A DNA stretch of 32,141 bases from the NCBI GenBank assembly GCA_945875915.1, contig CAMCMT010000030.1, positions 1-32,141 of the forward strand. The letters are read 5' to 3'. The notes beneath the pieces are model-generated. The model was not told the DNA's origin. It saw only the letters and a program-made list of their open reading frames with translations, and did no database searches. Made by a program: the position numbers and the translations under genes. This DNA comes from Synechococcus sp. UW140 (lineage in GTDB: Bacteria > Cyanobacteriota > Cyanobacteriia > PCC-6307 > Cyanobiaceae). Below, piece by piece: positions 16,427 through 26,844 of this stretch; position 1 is the first letter of the stretch; the number at the start of each line of letters is the position of its first letter.

Positions 16427-17380
16427 ATGGCCGGTTCCACCCTGCGCATTGCTTCCCGTCGCAGCCAGCTGGCCATGGTGCAGACCCATTGGGTGCGCGA
16501 TGAGCTGACCTCGGCCCATCCGGGCCTGGAGATCAGCATCGAAGCGATGGCCACCCAGGGGGACAAGATCCTCGATGTGGCCCTGGCCAAGATCGGCGAC
16601 AAGGGCCTGTTCACCAAGGAACTGGAAACCCAGATGCTGCTGGATCGGGCCGATATCGCCGTCCACAGCCTCAAGGACCTGCCCACCAACCTGCCCGAGG
16701 GGCTGATGCTCGGCTGCATCACCGAGCGCGAAGACCCGGCCGATGCCCTAGTGGTGCACGCCAAGCACAAGGACAAAACCCTCGCCACCCTGCCCATTGG
16801 GGCCGTGGTCGGCACCAGCTCCCTACGGCGCCTGGCCCAGCTGCGACACCACTTCCCCCACCTGGAGTTCAAGGATGTGCGTGGCAACGTCATCACCCGG
16901 CTGGAGAAGCTTGATTCGGGCGACTATGACTGCCTTATCCTGGCCGCCGCTGGCCTGGGGCGCCTGGGCTTGGGCGACCGCATCCACGAGCGCATCGATC
17001 CCTCCATCTCCCTGCATGCCGTCGGCCAGGGAGCCCTGGGCATCGAATGCCGCCTCGGCGATGACACCGTGCTGGCCCAAATCAAGGCGCTCGAACACCT
17101 GCCCACGGCCCGCCGCTGCCTGGCCGAACGGGCCTTCCTACGCCAATTGGAAGGGGGCTGCCAGGTGCCAATCGGCGTCAACAGCCGCTTTGAGGGCGAG
17201 GAGCTGATCCTCACCGGCATGGTGGCCAGCCTCGATGGCTTGCGACTGGTGCGTGATGAGGTGCGCGGCCCCCAGGAGGACCCCGAAGCGATCGGCGTCG
17301 CCCTGGCCCTGGCCCTGCGCGCCCAGGGAGCCGGCGAAATCCTGGAGGAGATCATTGCAAGCGTCCGGCCCCAGGCCTGA
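16427..17380 (+). CDS. hemC: Hydroxymethylbilane synthase (porphobilinogen deaminase)
   Basis: Polymerises four porphobilinogens into the linear tetrapyrrole that leads to haem, chlorophyll, bilins and corrinoids. The product has 317 residues. The N-terminus [14 protein letters not shown] binds substrate, and the catalytic Asp in HSLKDLP is at 84, as in E. coli. The dipyrromethane cofactor attaches to the Cys in [10 protein letters not shown] at residue 245. The block [13 protein letters not shown] carries substrate-binding arginines. The ATG at 16427 has AAGG about 8 bases upstream, one of the few visible ribosome-binding sites here. Its last 26 bases overlap the likely start of the ClC gene. 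Confidence 0.97.
   Translation: MAGSTLRIASRRSQLAMVQTHWVRDELTSAHPGLEISIEAMATQGDKILDVALAKIGDKGLFTKELETQMLLDRADIAVHSLKDLPTNLPEGLMLGCITEREDPADALVVHAKHKDKTLATLPIGAVVGTSSLRRLAQLRHHFPHLEFKDVRGNVITRLEKLDSGDYDCLILAAAGLGRLGLGDRIHERIDPSISLHAVGQGALGIECRLGDDTVLAQIKALEHLPTARRCLAERAFLRQLEGGCQVPIGVNSRFEGEELILTGMVASLDGLRLVRDEVRGPQEDPEAIGVALALALRAQGAGEILEEIIASVRPQA
17344..17350 (+). promoter_or_regulatory. Ribosome-binding site deciding the ClC start
   Basis: GGAGGAG at 17344-17350, inside the end of hemC, lies four bases before the TTG at 17355. Strong Shine-Dalgarno sequences are rare in this window, and this one supports an overlapping TTG start for the ClC gene. Confidence 0.55.
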
Positions 17381-19448
17381 ACTGCCCAATCCCCTAAATA
17401 CTTCGGATCCAGGCCAGGCCGAGCCCCTGGATCCAGGCCCGCTTGAGCTGGATCCGAGCCAAGCTGAAGCCAGGCCCCTAGCCTTCCAGTGGAGCCTGCT
17501 GGCCTGGGCCGGCCTGGTGGGCGTGCTCACCGGCTTTGCCGTGGTGGGCTTCCACGAGCTGCTTGGCTTCATCAACAACGTGCTGTTCGGCCCCGGCGTG
17601 GAGCTGCTGCTCCGCCTGATTGGCGACAGCCAGCCCCAGCCGCCGCCGCTGGTTGAGATGGTGGCCCTACCCGCCGATAACGGCACCCCCTTGAAGGCCT
17701 TGCTGCAGATCGGCCTAGGCGGCCTGGGCTTTGTGCCCCCACCACCGGTGCCGGTGTTGCCCGACCCGATTCCAGCCCAGCCGCTGTTGCTCAGCTGGCT
17801 GGCCTCCTGGCCCGTGGTGCTGGTGCCCCTGGTGGGTGGCCTAGGAGTCGGTTTGTTGCGCTTTTTTGGCGGCGATCTCGGCCCAAGCCTGCCGAGCTTG
17901 ATGGCCATGGCCGATGGGTCGGTAAAGGCGGCAGCGAAATTACCGCTGCTACGCCTGGTGGCGGCCTCCCTAAGCCTGGGCAGTGGTGCCTCCCTCGGAC
18001 CTGAGGGCCCCAGCGTGGAGAGTGGCGGCAACATTGGCCTCTGGATTGCCAGCCGCTGCGGCCTCTCACCCAGCAACCAAAAGGCCCTGGTGGCCGCCGG
18101 GGTCGCGGCCGGCTTGGCCGCGGGTTTCAAGGCACCAATTGCAGGCGTGTTCTTTGCCTTTGAGGGCAGCTACAGCACCATCCCGGGCCGGCCCAGTGTG
18201 CGGGCCGTGCTGGTGGCGGCGGTGAGCTCGGAATTGGTCACCCAGCTCTGCCTGGGGGATGAACCGATCTTCCGCCTGCCGGCCTACGAGGTGCGCTCGC
18301 CCCTGGAGCTGCCCCTCTACCTGGGCCTGGGCCTGGTGGCAAGCCTGATGTCCTGGGCCCTGGTGGCGGTGCTGGCGGCCGGCCGCAGCGATGGCGTTCA
18401 GCGCCAGCTGGCCCGCTTGCCCGCCTGGCTGGTCACGGGCCTGGGCGGCCTGGGCGTGGGCCTAATGGCCCTGGGATTTCCCCAGGTGCTGGGCGTGGGC
18501 TACGACACGATTGAGGCCCTGCTGGGCAGCAATGGCGGCATTGCCCTCACCACCTTGCTCGCCCTGTTGTTGGTCAAACTGCTGGCCACGGGCCTCAGCA
18601 GTGCCACGGGCTTTGTCGGCGGTGGCTTTGCCCCCGCCCTCTTTCTGGGGGCGGTGCTCGGCAATTGCTACGGCCAGATCCTGGGCGAGAGCGGCTTCCA
18701 CTTACCCGTGGCCGAACCGCCGGCCTACGCCATGGTCGGCATGGCGGCGGTGCTTGCCGGCAGTGCCCGGGCGCCGCTCACGGCCCTGTTGCTGCTGTTC
18801 GAGCTCACCCATGACATTCGTATCGTGCTGCCCCTGATGGCGGCGGCCGGCCTCAGTGCGGCCCTAGTGGAACGGTGGCAAGGTCTGGCGGATCCAGGCC
18901 TACTCGGGCCAGACCCCCTCGAGGAGGAGCGGCGGCGCCACCTGGCTGGCCTGGCCGTGGCCGAAGCCCTGGAGCCGGAAGCACCCTTGGTGCTCGAGGC
19001 CAGCACCCCAGCCGCCAGCGCCCTGGACCAACTGCTCGCCGCCCATGGCCACTGCCTGCTGGTGGAGCAGGACGACTGGGTGATCTCCCTCGTCACCCTG
19101 GGGGACCTCCAGCGGGCCCTAACGGCCGAAAGCGAAGCCGAGTTGGCCCTGGCAGATTGCCGCCGCTCCGATCTGGTCTGGCTACCAAGCGGCGCCAACC
19201 TGGCCCAACTCGAGGACCAGCTCAGCCCCAATGGCCTGCGCCAGCTCCCGGTGTTTGAGCTCAGTGCCCCCGCCCCGGCCGTGCTGCCCGAGGGAGTGCC
19301 CCCGGGCGGCCTGCCCCTGGCGGCCCTGCGGGGCCTGGCCAGCCGCGATGGCATGGCCCGGGCCCTGGCCCGGAGCCGCCACCAGGGACTGGGTCCCAAC
19401 CCCAGCCCAGGACCCCTTGAAACCGAAGGGGCCCCTGGGGCGGCCTGA
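17355..19448 (+). CDS. ClC-family chloride channel/transporter with C-terminal CBS-like region
   Basis: A 697-residue membrane protein moving chloride, either as a channel or a Cl-/H+ exchanger. The first helix ([21 protein letters not shown]) follows a 40-residue Pro/Glu-rich leader. A proline-rich loop at roughly 90-140 separates helices early in the fold. The filter blocks are [20 protein letters not shown], whose GPEGP carries the gating glutamate at 217, and [12 protein letters not shown]. After the membrane core, residues of about 540-660 look like a degenerate CBS pair ([33 protein letters not shown]). The TTG start overlaps hemC by 26 bases and has a good ribosome-binding site. It converges on ppa. 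Transport mode is not decided by what I see. Confidence 0.9.
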   Translation: MQASGPRPELPNPLNTSDPGQAEPLDPGPLELDPSQAEARPLAFQWSLLAWAGLVGVLTGFAVVGFHELLGFINNVLFGPGVELLLRLIGDSQPQPPPLVEMVALPADNGTPLKALLQIGLGGLGFVPPPPVPVLPDPIPAQPLLLSWLASWPVVLVPLVGGLGVGLLRFFGGDLGPSLPSLMAMADGSVKAAAKLPLLRLVAASLSLGSGASLGPEGPSVESGGNIGLWIASRCGLSPSNQKALVAAGVAAGLAAGFKAPIAGVFFAFEGSYSTIPGRPSVRAVLVAAVSSELVTQLCLGDEPIFRLPAYEVRSPLELPLYLGLGLVASLMSWALVAVLAAGRSDGVQRQLARLPAWLVTGLGGLGVGLMALGFPQVLGVGYDTIEALLGSNGGIALTTLLALLLVKLLATGLSSATGFVGGGFAPALFLGAVLGNCYGQILGESGFHLPVAEPPAYAMVGMAAVLAGSARAPLTALLLLFELTHDIRIVLPLMAAAGLSAALVERWQGLADPGLLGPDPLEEERRRHLAGLAVAEALEPEAPLVLEASTPAASALDQLLAAHGHCLLVEQDDWVISLVTLGDLQRALTAESEAELALADCRRSDLVWLPSGANLAQLEDQLSPNGLRQLPVFELSAPAPAVLPEGVPPGGLPLAALRGLASRDGMARALARSRHQGLGPNPSPGPLETEGAPGAA

Positions 19449-19453
19449 GCAAA

Positions 19454-19473
19454 GAGCCGCTGGCACCCGGCTC
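19454..19473. terminator. Hairpin between convergent ClC and ppa genes
   Basis: GAGCCG (19454-19459) pairs with CGGCTC (19468-19473) across an 8-base loop in the 48-base convergent gap. There is no T-tract. It may end transcription from both sides. Confidence 0.35.
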
Positions 19474-19496
19474 AGACCTGCCGCTTCGTGGCGGGC

Positions 19497-20084
19497 TTAA
19501 TCAACCAGTTTCGGCTCGATGGTGTCGAGGTAGCGCTGCTCGCACTCCTTGATAATTTTCACAGCCGCCGCCACATCAAGGAAACCGTTCACTTTGCAAG
19601 TGCCGGGCTTTTTGAGATCCTTGTAATGCTCCCAATAATACTGGGTTTCGGTTTTCCAGTGGGCACCGAGTTGCTCAAAGCTGGTGATGTGATCCATGCG
19701 CTTGTCATCGGCCAGCACGGCGATCACCTTGTCATCCACCTCACCGCCATCGTCAAAGGTCATGATACCGATGATGCGGGCTTCCACTAGGGAACCTGGC
19801 ACCAGGGGCTCGGTAACTCCAACGATTTCAATATCAAGGGGGTCGCCATCCTCATCCCAGGTGCGGGGAATACAGCCGTAGGCAAAGGGATAGGCCAGGG
19901 AGGAATAGCCAACCCGATCGAGCTTGAGGTGGCCGGTTTCGGTGATCAGCTCGTATTTGTTGATCGTGTTGGAGTTCAACTCAACGATGGTGTTGAGACG
20001 CAACTCGCCCTCATCGGCGAAGGCCGGCAGCACGTGCAGGAGGTTGAGCATCGTGCGGCTGGGGGCGTGGTCAATGTTCGCCAT
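19497..20084 (-). CDS. ppa: Inorganic pyrophosphatase (family I, soluble)
   Basis: Hydrolyses pyrophosphate to drive biosynthesis forward. The 195-residue product starts MANIDHAPSRTMLNLLHVLP. The metal-binding signature DGDPLDI is at 79-85, preceded by YPFAYGCIPRTW; later blocks are DDKVIAVLADDKR and WKTETQYYWEHYKDL. Length and motif order fit the bacterial hexameric enzyme. The frame is open upstream to 20300, but that part is Gly/Arg-rich and overlaps the OsmC gene, so the ATG at 20084 is the start. It lies 92 bases after osmC on the same strand and is possibly co-transcribed with it. Confidence 0.96.
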   Translation of the reverse strand: MANIDHAPSRTMLNLLHVLPAFADEGELRLNTIVELNSNTINKYELITETGHLKLDRVGYSSLAYPFAYGCIPRTWDEDGDPLDIEIVGVTEPLVPGSLVEARIIGIMTFDDGGEVDDKVIAVLADDKRMDHITSFEQLGAHWKTETQYYWEHYKDLKKPGTCKVNGFLDVAAAVKIIKECEQRYLDTIEPKLVD

Positions 20085-20176
20085 GGCGGGCGGGGGCCTC
20101 AATGGTGCTGGACGGCATCCTACGGAGTGCCCCAGGGCCGCTTCCCCAAGCGGGCGAGCTCCGAGGCCCCAATCGC

Positions 20177-20578
20177 TCAGATCCAGTGCAGCTCCATGGC
20201 CACGGTCCCCTCCAGGCTCTCCTTCACCGGGCAGCCCTCGGCGGCCCGCTGCAGCACCGCCTTGGCCTGATCCTCCAGGCCTGCCGGCCATTGGATCCAC
20301 ACCTCGAGTTTGGCGATCTTGCGCCGGCCGCTGGTTGTCATCGTTTTCTCAACCCGGGCGCTGCAACCCTCCAAAGCCCAGCCATGGCGCTCCGCCATGA
20401 TCCCCATCACGGTGAGGATGCAGCTGGCCAGGGCCGTCGCCACCAAATCGGTGGGGGAGAAGCGCTCGCCCTTTCCCTGGTTATCGACGGGGGCATCCGT
20501 TTCCAGGCGCGAGTGGGAGGGGCCGTGGTCGGCCTGGCAGCGCAGGCCGCCGGAGTACTCGCAAACGATCGACACCAT
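20177..20578 (-). CDS. OsmC/Ohr-family protein
   Basis: A 133-residue protein of the OsmC superfamily, whose members reduce organic hydroperoxides through two redox cysteines. The conserved segment GERFSPTDLVATALASCILTVMG carries the first Cys at 53, and EGCPVKESL carries the second at 116. The Glu and Arg residues usual around the active site are less certain from reading alone. The ATG at 20578 gives the standard N-terminus (MVSIVCEYSGGLRC); earlier in-frame codons are Pro/Gly-rich and unlike the family. A peroxidase role would suit a photosynthetic cell, but some OsmC relatives lack that activity. Confidence 0.88.
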   Translation of the reverse strand: MVSIVCEYSGGLRCQADHGPSHSRLETDAPVDNQGKGERFSPTDLVATALASCILTVMGIMAERHGWALEGCSARVEKTMTTSGRRKIAKLEVWIQWPAGLEDQAKAVLQRAAEGCPVKESLEGTVAMELHWI

Positions 20579-20902
20579 GACAATCGGGCCAAGCTGGACG
20601 GGGAACCCCAGACTGGCAGGAGCGGACGGATTGCCTGGCGGAAGGCTTGCCTGGCTGACTGCCTTTTGGCCTGGCCAGCCTGCCCGTCTCATCCCCTTTA
20701 GCCAGCCAGGGCCGAATCTCGGCGTAGTCATGGCCAAATCACTAGTCGCTGGGTCCCGATCCATAGGTCCAGCAGCCTCAGTCCAGGGCGGCCTCCATTT
20801 CGAGGTGGTACTGGAGACCCCAGGCGTGCTGGCCGAGTCGAAAGGCCTAATCGCGGCAATGGCTGGACCGGATCAGGGGGCACCCAGCCTCGAGCAGCAG
20901 GT
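20579..20902. other. 324-base spacer upstream of the OsmC gene
   Basis: No gene that I can support. A plus-strand open frame (20730-20921, 63 codons, starting MAKSLVAGSRS) runs into the 3' end of the opposite gene. Its third codon positions are clearly less GC-rich than in the real genes nearby, so I treat it as non-coding. The stretch presumably contains the promoter of the OsmC gene and the 3' end of the cysteine-motif gene transcript. It could also be the remains of a lost gene. Confidence 0.5.
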
Positions 20903-21157
20903 CTATTTCTTGCGGCAGTAACCGCCACCCACATTCATCCAGCCCTCCAGGCAGGCCTTGCCTTGGGTCGGCACGACCGTGTAGGTCATCAACCCCAGGG
21001 TGGAGCACTTGCCGTTGAAGGTGTCCACGTAGCCCATAGGACACACCACCTGCAGCTTGGGCACAACCCTCTGGGCCTGGGCCGGAGGCACCAGGGCCCC
21101 GGCGGCAACGCTGCTGGCCAGCAGGAGGGCCCAACGGGACAAGGAACGGCGGCCCAT
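20903..21157 (-). CDS. Small exported protein with two C-x2-G-[YW] cysteine motifs
   Basis: An 84-residue product from the ATG at 21157. A typical signal peptide (GRRSLSRWALLLASSVAAGAL, ending PPAQAQ) suggests cleavage near residue 29, leaving a mature protein of about 55 residues. The mature part holds two matching units, CPMGYVDTFNGKC and CLEGWMNVGGGYC. Each has cysteines 11 residues apart, Gly-aromatic after two residues, and a Gly two before the second Cys. The protein ends in a basic KK. I do not recognise a named family. Two intramolecular disulphides, or metal or cofactor binding, are possible. An upstream in-frame start (to 21244) would destroy the signal peptide, so it is not used. 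Confidence 0.7.
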   Translation of the reverse strand: MGRRSLSRWALLLASSVAAGALVPPAQAQRVVPKLQVVCPMGYVDTFNGKCSTLGLMTYTVVPTQGKACLEGWMNVGGGYCRKK

Positions 21158-21245
21158 GGTGTCGCGAAACGCTGGTGCGCTTCGAGTCTGGCCCGATGGG
21201 GGAATTCGGCAAGGGATGGCGATGGGCTTGATTTCGCCAGGCAAG

Positions 21246-21644
21246 ATGGCTCCAGCTCAACTCCCAGGTGCCATGGCGCAGCGGCGCCCCGAATCCGCAG
21301 CGCCCGAGGCCGGGTTCCAGCAGCTCGCCGAGGAACTGGCGGGCCTGCGCCAGGAGCTGGCGGCCCTTCGAACCACGCTCGCAGAGCTAGTTGGTGCCCT
21401 GGCGGCAGCTGGAACCCCAGCAACGGCCCAGGCCCTAGGTACCGCGGCCCCGATTCAGAGCGAGGTACGGCCCCTGGGCTCCCCCAGCCCCAGCGCCCTG
21501 CTCGCCCGCCGTAACGCCGAACGGCTGGCGGGGGAGGTGCAGCGCCGCGCTGCCCTGGCCAGCGATCCAGGCGACGACACCGAGCTCGATCTCCTGATTG
21601 ATCGCTTGCATGAGCTGGCCCTGGCCAAAGGAGCCGAGCCCTAG
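21246..21644 (+). CDS. Hypothetical protein with coiled-coil segment
   Basis: A 132-residue product from the ATG at 21246 (MAPAQLPGAMAQRRPES); an in-frame ATG at 21273 is equally possible. Residues of about 30-60 (FQQLAEELAGLRQELAALRTTLAEL) form a strong predicted coiled coil. A disordered Ala/Pro stretch follows, then a second helical part (LARRNAERLAGEVQRRAAL, LDLLIDRLHELALAKG). No membrane segment or enzyme motif is seen and I do not recognise the family. It is divergent from the cysteine-motif gene with about 88 bases between. The dehydratase gene follows on the same strand after 65 bases. Confidence 0.6.
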   Translation: MAPAQLPGAMAQRRPESAAPEAGFQQLAEELAGLRQELAALRTTLAELVGALAAAGTPATAQALGTAAPIQSEVRPLGSPSPSALLARRNAERLAGEVQRRAALASDPGDDTELDLLIDRLHELALAKGAEP

Positions 21645-21709
21645 CCGTCGACCCCGCACTGCTGGGGGCGACGGCGCCTGCTGGAATGGCGTCCAGTTGC
21701 CCCCGCGCC

Positions 21710-22018
21710 ATGGCCACCCTGCTCTGCGCCGAAACGGTGGCTGGATTGGCGCACAGCCTGGCCGGCTGGCAGCTGCGGGAGGGCCGGCTGCACCGGGAGC
21801 TGCGGTTTGCTGATTTTGTCGCCGCCTTCGGCTTCATGGCCCAGGTTGCCCTGCTGGCCGAAGCCCTCGGCCATCACCCCGATTGGAGCAACAGTTGGAA
21901 CCAGGTGGTGATCGACCTAACCACCCACGATCTCGGCGGCCTAAGCGACCTGGACCTGGAGCTAGCCCAACGCATTAACCAACTCCTGGAGACAAGCCCC
22001 AACCGAACCTTGCCTTGA
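21710..22018 (+). CDS. Pterin-4a-carbinolamine dehydratase
   Basis: Dehydrates 4a-hydroxytetrahydrobiopterin during recycling of the pterin cofactor. The 102-residue product has the family layout: AGWQLREGRLHREL strand, FGFMAQVALLAEALGHHPDWSN with the catalytic HHP at 55-57, and LTTHDLGGLSDLDLELA. The start at 21710 gives MATLLCAE, matching the usual N-terminus; an ATG at 21686 would add eight residues. No phenylalanine hydroxylase gene is visible in the window, so its pterin partner is unknown here. A possible GC hairpin (CCAGCC/GGCTGG, 22020-22034) follows the stop. Confidence 0.9.
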   Translation: MATLLCAETVAGLAHSLAGWQLREGRLHRELRFADFVAAFGFMAQVALLAEALGHHPDWSNSWNQVVIDLTTHDLGGLSDLDLELAQRINQLLETSPNRTLP

Positions 22019-22019
22019 C

Positions 22020-22034
22020 CCAGCCCTGGGCTGG
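22020..22034 (+). terminator. GC hairpin after the dehydratase gene
   Basis: CCAGCC-CTG-GGCTGG is a perfect 6-bp stem with a 3-base loop, directly after the stop codon. It has no T-tract, so termination is only a possibility. Confidence 0.35.
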
Positions 22035-22177
22035 CGGGCCCGCTCAGGCAGAATCGGCGCCGCGGCCCGAGTGAGTCGGCGTGGACCCAGGGCGGCACGG
22101 GCTCAATGAATGGCCGACCCAACGGCGAACCCGGCCCCGATTGATTGATTCCTTCTGTTCATTACCTTGCCCTGACC

Positions 22178-23374
22178 ATGCCGCCGCTCAAAACAGCCCT
22201 GATCACCGGCATCACGGGGCAAGACGGCAGCTACTTAGCCGAGTTGCTCCTCGAGAAGGGCTACGCGGTGCATGGCATCAAGCGGCGGGCCAGCAGCTTC
22301 AACACGGCCCGAATCGACCACCTCTACCAAGATCCCCACGAACTCGATCCGCGCCTGGTGCTCCATTACGGCGATTTAACCGATAGCACCAACCTGATTC
22401 GCATCATCCAGCAGGTGCAACCCGATGAGATCTATAACCTCGGCGCCCAGAGCCATGTGGCCGTCAGTTTTGAAGCGCCGGAATACACCGCCAATTCCGA
22501 TGCCCTAGGCACCCTGCGCATCTTGGAAGCGGTGCGGATGCTGGGGCTAAGCGAGAAAACCCGCATTTATCAGGCCAGCACCAGTGAGCTCTACGGGCTC
22601 GTGCAGGAAATTCCCCAGAAGGAAACCACGCCCTTCTATCCCCGCAGTCCCTACGGGGTTGCCAAACTGTATGCCTACTGGATCACGGTGAATTACCGCG
22701 AGGCCTATGGCATGTATGCCTGCAACGGCATTCTGTTCAACCATGAAAGCCCTAGGCGCGGTGAAACCTTCGTAACCCGCAAGATCACCCGGGGGCTAGC
22801 CCGTATTGATGCCGGACTGGATCAATGCCTGTATATGGGCAACCTCGATTCCCTGCGGGATTGGGGTCACGCCCGCGACTATGTGGAGATGCAGTGGCGC
22901 ATGCTGCAACAGGAGAGTCCCCAGGACTTTGTGATCGCCACGGGCCGCCAGGAGAGCGTGCGCCGCTTCATCGAGCTGGCGGCCCAGGAACTGGGCTGGG
23001 GCGGCAACGATCCGGCCAGCGGCGCCATCGAAGCTGGAGCGCCCATCCTCTGGAGCGGCGAGGGTCTGGAGGAAACGGGCCGCCGCGCCGACACGGGCGC
23101 CGTGGTGGTGTGCATCGATCCGCGCTACTTCCGTCCCGCCGAGGTGGAAACTCTGCTGGGCGATCCGACCCGGGCCCGGGAGGTGCTGGGCTGGACCCCC
23201 ACCACCACCTTGGAAGAGCTGGTGGCAGAAATGGTGAGCTGCGATAAGGAGGAAGCCGCCAAGGAAGCCCTGCTGCGCCGCAAGGGTTTCAACGTGGTGG
23301 GCTCGATGGAAAATCCCCCCACCAACCCGGCGGCCGTGGCCGCAGCCAGTGACCGCCATGGGGGGCAGGCCTGA
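22178..23374 (+). CDS. gmd: GDP-mannose 4,6-dehydratase
   Basis: Converts GDP-mannose to GDP-4-keto-6-deoxymannose, the first step to GDP-fucose. The product has 398 residues from the ATG at 22178. NADP(H) binding is by [15 protein letters not shown]. The active site has STSELYG and [15 protein letters not shown] (YxxxK), and the family block [19 protein letters not shown] is intact. The C-terminus, after [10 protein letters not shown], has an extra tail of about 35 residues ([15 protein letters not shown], then Pro/Ala-rich). The frame is open upstream to 22145, but the internal ATG fits the family. The stop overlaps the fcl start by one base (TGATG), which suggests translational coupling. 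Confidence 0.96.
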   Translation: MPPLKTALITGITGQDGSYLAELLLEKGYAVHGIKRRASSFNTARIDHLYQDPHELDPRLVLHYGDLTDSTNLIRIIQQVQPDEIYNLGAQSHVAVSFEAPEYTANSDALGTLRILEAVRMLGLSEKTRIYQASTSELYGLVQEIPQKETTPFYPRSPYGVAKLYAYWITVNYREAYGMYACNGILFNHESPRRGETFVTRKITRGLARIDAGLDQCLYMGNLDSLRDWGHARDYVEMQWRMLQQESPQDFVIATGRQESVRRFIELAAQELGWGGNDPASGAIEAGAPILWSGEGLEETGRRADTGAVVVCIDPRYFRPAEVETLLGDPTRAREVLGWTPTTTLEELVAEMVSCDKEEAAKEALLRRKGFNVVGSMENPPTNPAAVAAASDRHGGQA

Positions 23375-24360
23375 TGGGGGCGCACCAGCCGGACCTGTTA
23401 ATCCAAGCCAGCGACCGCATTTTCATTGCAGGTCACCGCGGCATGGCGGGCAGCGCCATCGTCCGGGCCCTGCGGGCGGCCGGCTACACCAACCTGCTGA
23501 CGGCCGAGCGCACCAACCTCGATCTGCTCGATCCGATTGCGGTGAACGCCTGGTTTGAAGCCAACCGTCCCGACGTGGTGGTGCTGGCAGCCGCCAAGGT
23601 GGGCGGCATCCTCGCCAACAGCACCTACCCAGCCGATTTCCTGCTCGACAACCTCAAAATCCAGAACCATGTAATTGAGGCCGCCTGGCGCCATGGGGCC
23701 AGGCGGTTGCTGTTTCTCGGCAGCAGCTGCATCTATCCCAAATTCGCTGAGCAACCGATCCGCGAAGAGGCCCTGCTCACCGGTGCCCTGGAGCCCACCA
23801 ACGAGTGGTATGCGATCGCCAAGATCGCCGGCATCGAACTCTGCCGCGCCCTGCGCCAGCAGGTGGGCTTCGATGCGATCAGCCTGATGCCCACCAATCT
23901 CTATGGCCCGGGCGATAACTACCACCCCACCAATAGCCATGTGTTGCCAGGCCTGATTCGCCGCTTCCACGCAGCCCAGGCAGCTGGCGAGCCGAGCGTG
24001 ACCTGCTGGGGCACGGGCACGCCCTTGCGCGAATTCCTGCATGTGAACGACCTGGGCGACGCCTGCGTATTCGCCCTCGAGCAGTGGCAGCCCGCTGCCG
24101 ATCAACTCCAACACCTCAACGTGGGCACGGGGGTCGATCTCTCGATCAAGGCGCTAGCCGAAGCGGTGGCCGCGGCCACGGGCTTTGAGGGAGAAATTCA
24201 CTGGGATACCAGCAAGCCCGATGGCACGCCGAAAAAACAGCTGGATGTGGGCCGCCTGGCGTCCCTGGGCTGGCGGGCCCGCATTCCCCTGGCCCAGGGG
24301 TTGGCTAGCACCGTGGACCTGTTCCGCCAGCAGTTGGCCAAGGGCGAGCTGCGGCTTTAG
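23374..24360 (+). CDS. fcl: GDP-L-fucose synthase
   Basis: A 3,5-epimerase/4-reductase that turns the Gmd product into GDP-L-fucose. The product has 328 residues. A short extra N-terminus ([14 protein letters not shown]) precedes the NADPH-binding strand IFIAGHRGMAGSAIVRAL. The catalytic YxxxK is Tyr146 and Lys150 (WYAIAKIAG), and SSCIYPKFAEQPI and LMPTNLYGPGDNYHP are family hallmarks. The end includes LDVGRLASLGW. The start codon shares its A with the gmd stop. The next gene begins 87 bases later at a GTG. Confidence 0.96.
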   Translation: MGAHQPDLLIQASDRIFIAGHRGMAGSAIVRALRAAGYTNLLTAERTNLDLLDPIAVNAWFEANRPDVVVLAAAKVGGILANSTYPADFLLDNLKIQNHVIEAAWRHGARRLLFLGSSCIYPKFAEQPIREEALLTGALEPTNEWYAIAKIAGIELCRALRQQVGFDAISLMPTNLYGPGDNYHPTNSHVLPGLIRRFHAAQAAGEPSVTCWGTGTPLREFLHVNDLGDACVFALEQWQPAADQLQHLNVGTGVDLSIKALAEAVAAATGFEGEIHWDTSKPDGTPKKQLDVGRLASLGWRARIPLAQGLASTVDLFRQQLAKGELRL

Positions 24361-24447
24361 GCAAGGCCCGATCCGGCTCCACCTGCTGGCCCAAGTCCCC
24401 AGCAAACCCCGCCCAAGCACACTCTCCAATCCCGTCGCCCCTATCCC

Positions 24448-25382
<935 letters not shown>

Positions 25383-25386
<4 letters not shown>

Positions 25387-26840
25387 GCCGCTCCGCCCCC
25401 GACCTCGCCGAAGTCCTGTCCGGGCAACCGGCGCCCATTCGCCAAATTTGCTGCATTGGCGCTGGCTATGTGGGCGGGCCCACCATGGCGGTGATCGCCG
25501 ACCACTGCCCGGCCATCCAAGTGACGGTGGTCGATCTCAACGAGGCTCGCATTGCCGCCTGGAACGATCCGGATCTCTCCCGCCTGCCGGTCTATGAGCC
25601 AGGGCTCGATGCGGTGGTGGGCCGTTGCCGGGGCCGCAACCTCCATTTCACAACTGCGGTGGAAGCGGCGATTGCCAGCGCCGATATGGTGTTTCTCTCG
25701 GTGAACACCCCCACCAAAACCCGCGGCATCGGTGCCGGCCAGGCCAGTGACCTGCGCTGGATCGAAGCCTCGGCCCGCCAGGTGGCCGCCTGCGCCCAGG
25801 GCCACACAATCGTGGTTGAAAAAAGCACCTTGCCGGTGCGCACGGCCGAAACCGTGAAGGCGATCCTCACCGCGGCCCAAGGGGCCGGGGGCCAGACAAC
25901 CTTTGCCGTGCTCTCCAACCCGGAATTCCTGGCCGAAGGCACGGCCATCAACGATCTGGAACATCCCGATCGGGTCTTGATTGGCGGCGAGGACCCCGAA
26001 GCGATCGATGCCCTGGCAGCGATCTACGGCCATTGGGTGCCCGCGGAGCGCATTCTGCGCACCAATCTGTGGAGCAGTGAACTCTCCAAACTCACCGCCA
26101 ACGCCTTTCTGGCCCAGCGCATCAGTTCGATCAATGCGATCGGCGCCCTGTGTGAGGCCACCGGCGCCGATGTGCGCGAAGTCGCCAGAGCGATCGGCAG
26201 CGATAGCCGCATCGGCTCAAAGTTTCTCGCCGCCGGCCCGGGCTTTGGCGGCAGTTGCTTCCAAAAAGACATCTTGAACCTGGTCTATCTCTGCGGCCAC
26301 TACGGCCTGCAGGAGGTGGCCAACTACTGGCAACAGGTGGTGGAGCTCAACAGCTGGCAGCAACACCGCATCGCCAACCTGGTGGTGCGCTCCCTGTTTG
26401 GCACGGTCACGGGCAAACGGTTGGCCGTGTTGGGCTTTGCCTTCAAAGGCGACACCAACGACACGCGCGAATCGCCGGCGATCCGCATCTGCCTGGACCT
26501 GATCGAGGAGGGGGCCCACCTGGCGATCTATGACCCCAAGGTCTCCAGCGCCCAAATCGCTGCCGACCTGGGCCAGGCCGAAGCTGACCAGGGGCAGGAC
26601 CAGCCCCAGCCAGGCCAAGGGGAGGGACGCTGGCAGCTGGCCCGATCCGCCGGCGAGGCCGCCAGGGGCGCCGATGCGGTGCTGATCCTCACCGAATGGC
26701 GCGAGTTTCGCCAGCTCGACTGGGCGGCCCTGGCCCCATCGATGCGCCAGCCCGCCTGGCTGTTTGATGGCCGGGCGATCGCCGATACTGCGGCAGCCCG
26801 GTCCGCCGGCCTGAATGTCTGGACCGTGGGAGAGGGCTGA
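25383..26840 (+). CDS. ugd: UDP-glucose 6-dehydrogenase (eukaryotic-like form)
   Basis: Oxidises UDP-glucose to UDP-glucuronate with two NAD+. The 485-residue product has a 20-residue leader and then [18 protein letters not shown], the nucleotide-binding strand as found in animal and plant enzymes. The catalytic cysteine is Cys292 in [18 protein letters not shown], also the eukaryotic-type wording. [24 protein letters not shown] and [14 protein letters not shown] are intact. A Gln/Gly/Pro-rich insertion ([16 protein letters not shown]) near 398-418 is unusual. It starts inside the uxs stop by four bases. galE follows after 4 bases. Confidence 0.95.
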
Positions 26841-26844
26841 GGCG

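Noticed and set aside
20730-20921. 63-codon plus-strand frame in the spacer above the OsmC gene
   Set aside because: Its third codon positions are much less GC-rich than those of real genes here, and it runs into the end of the opposite gene.
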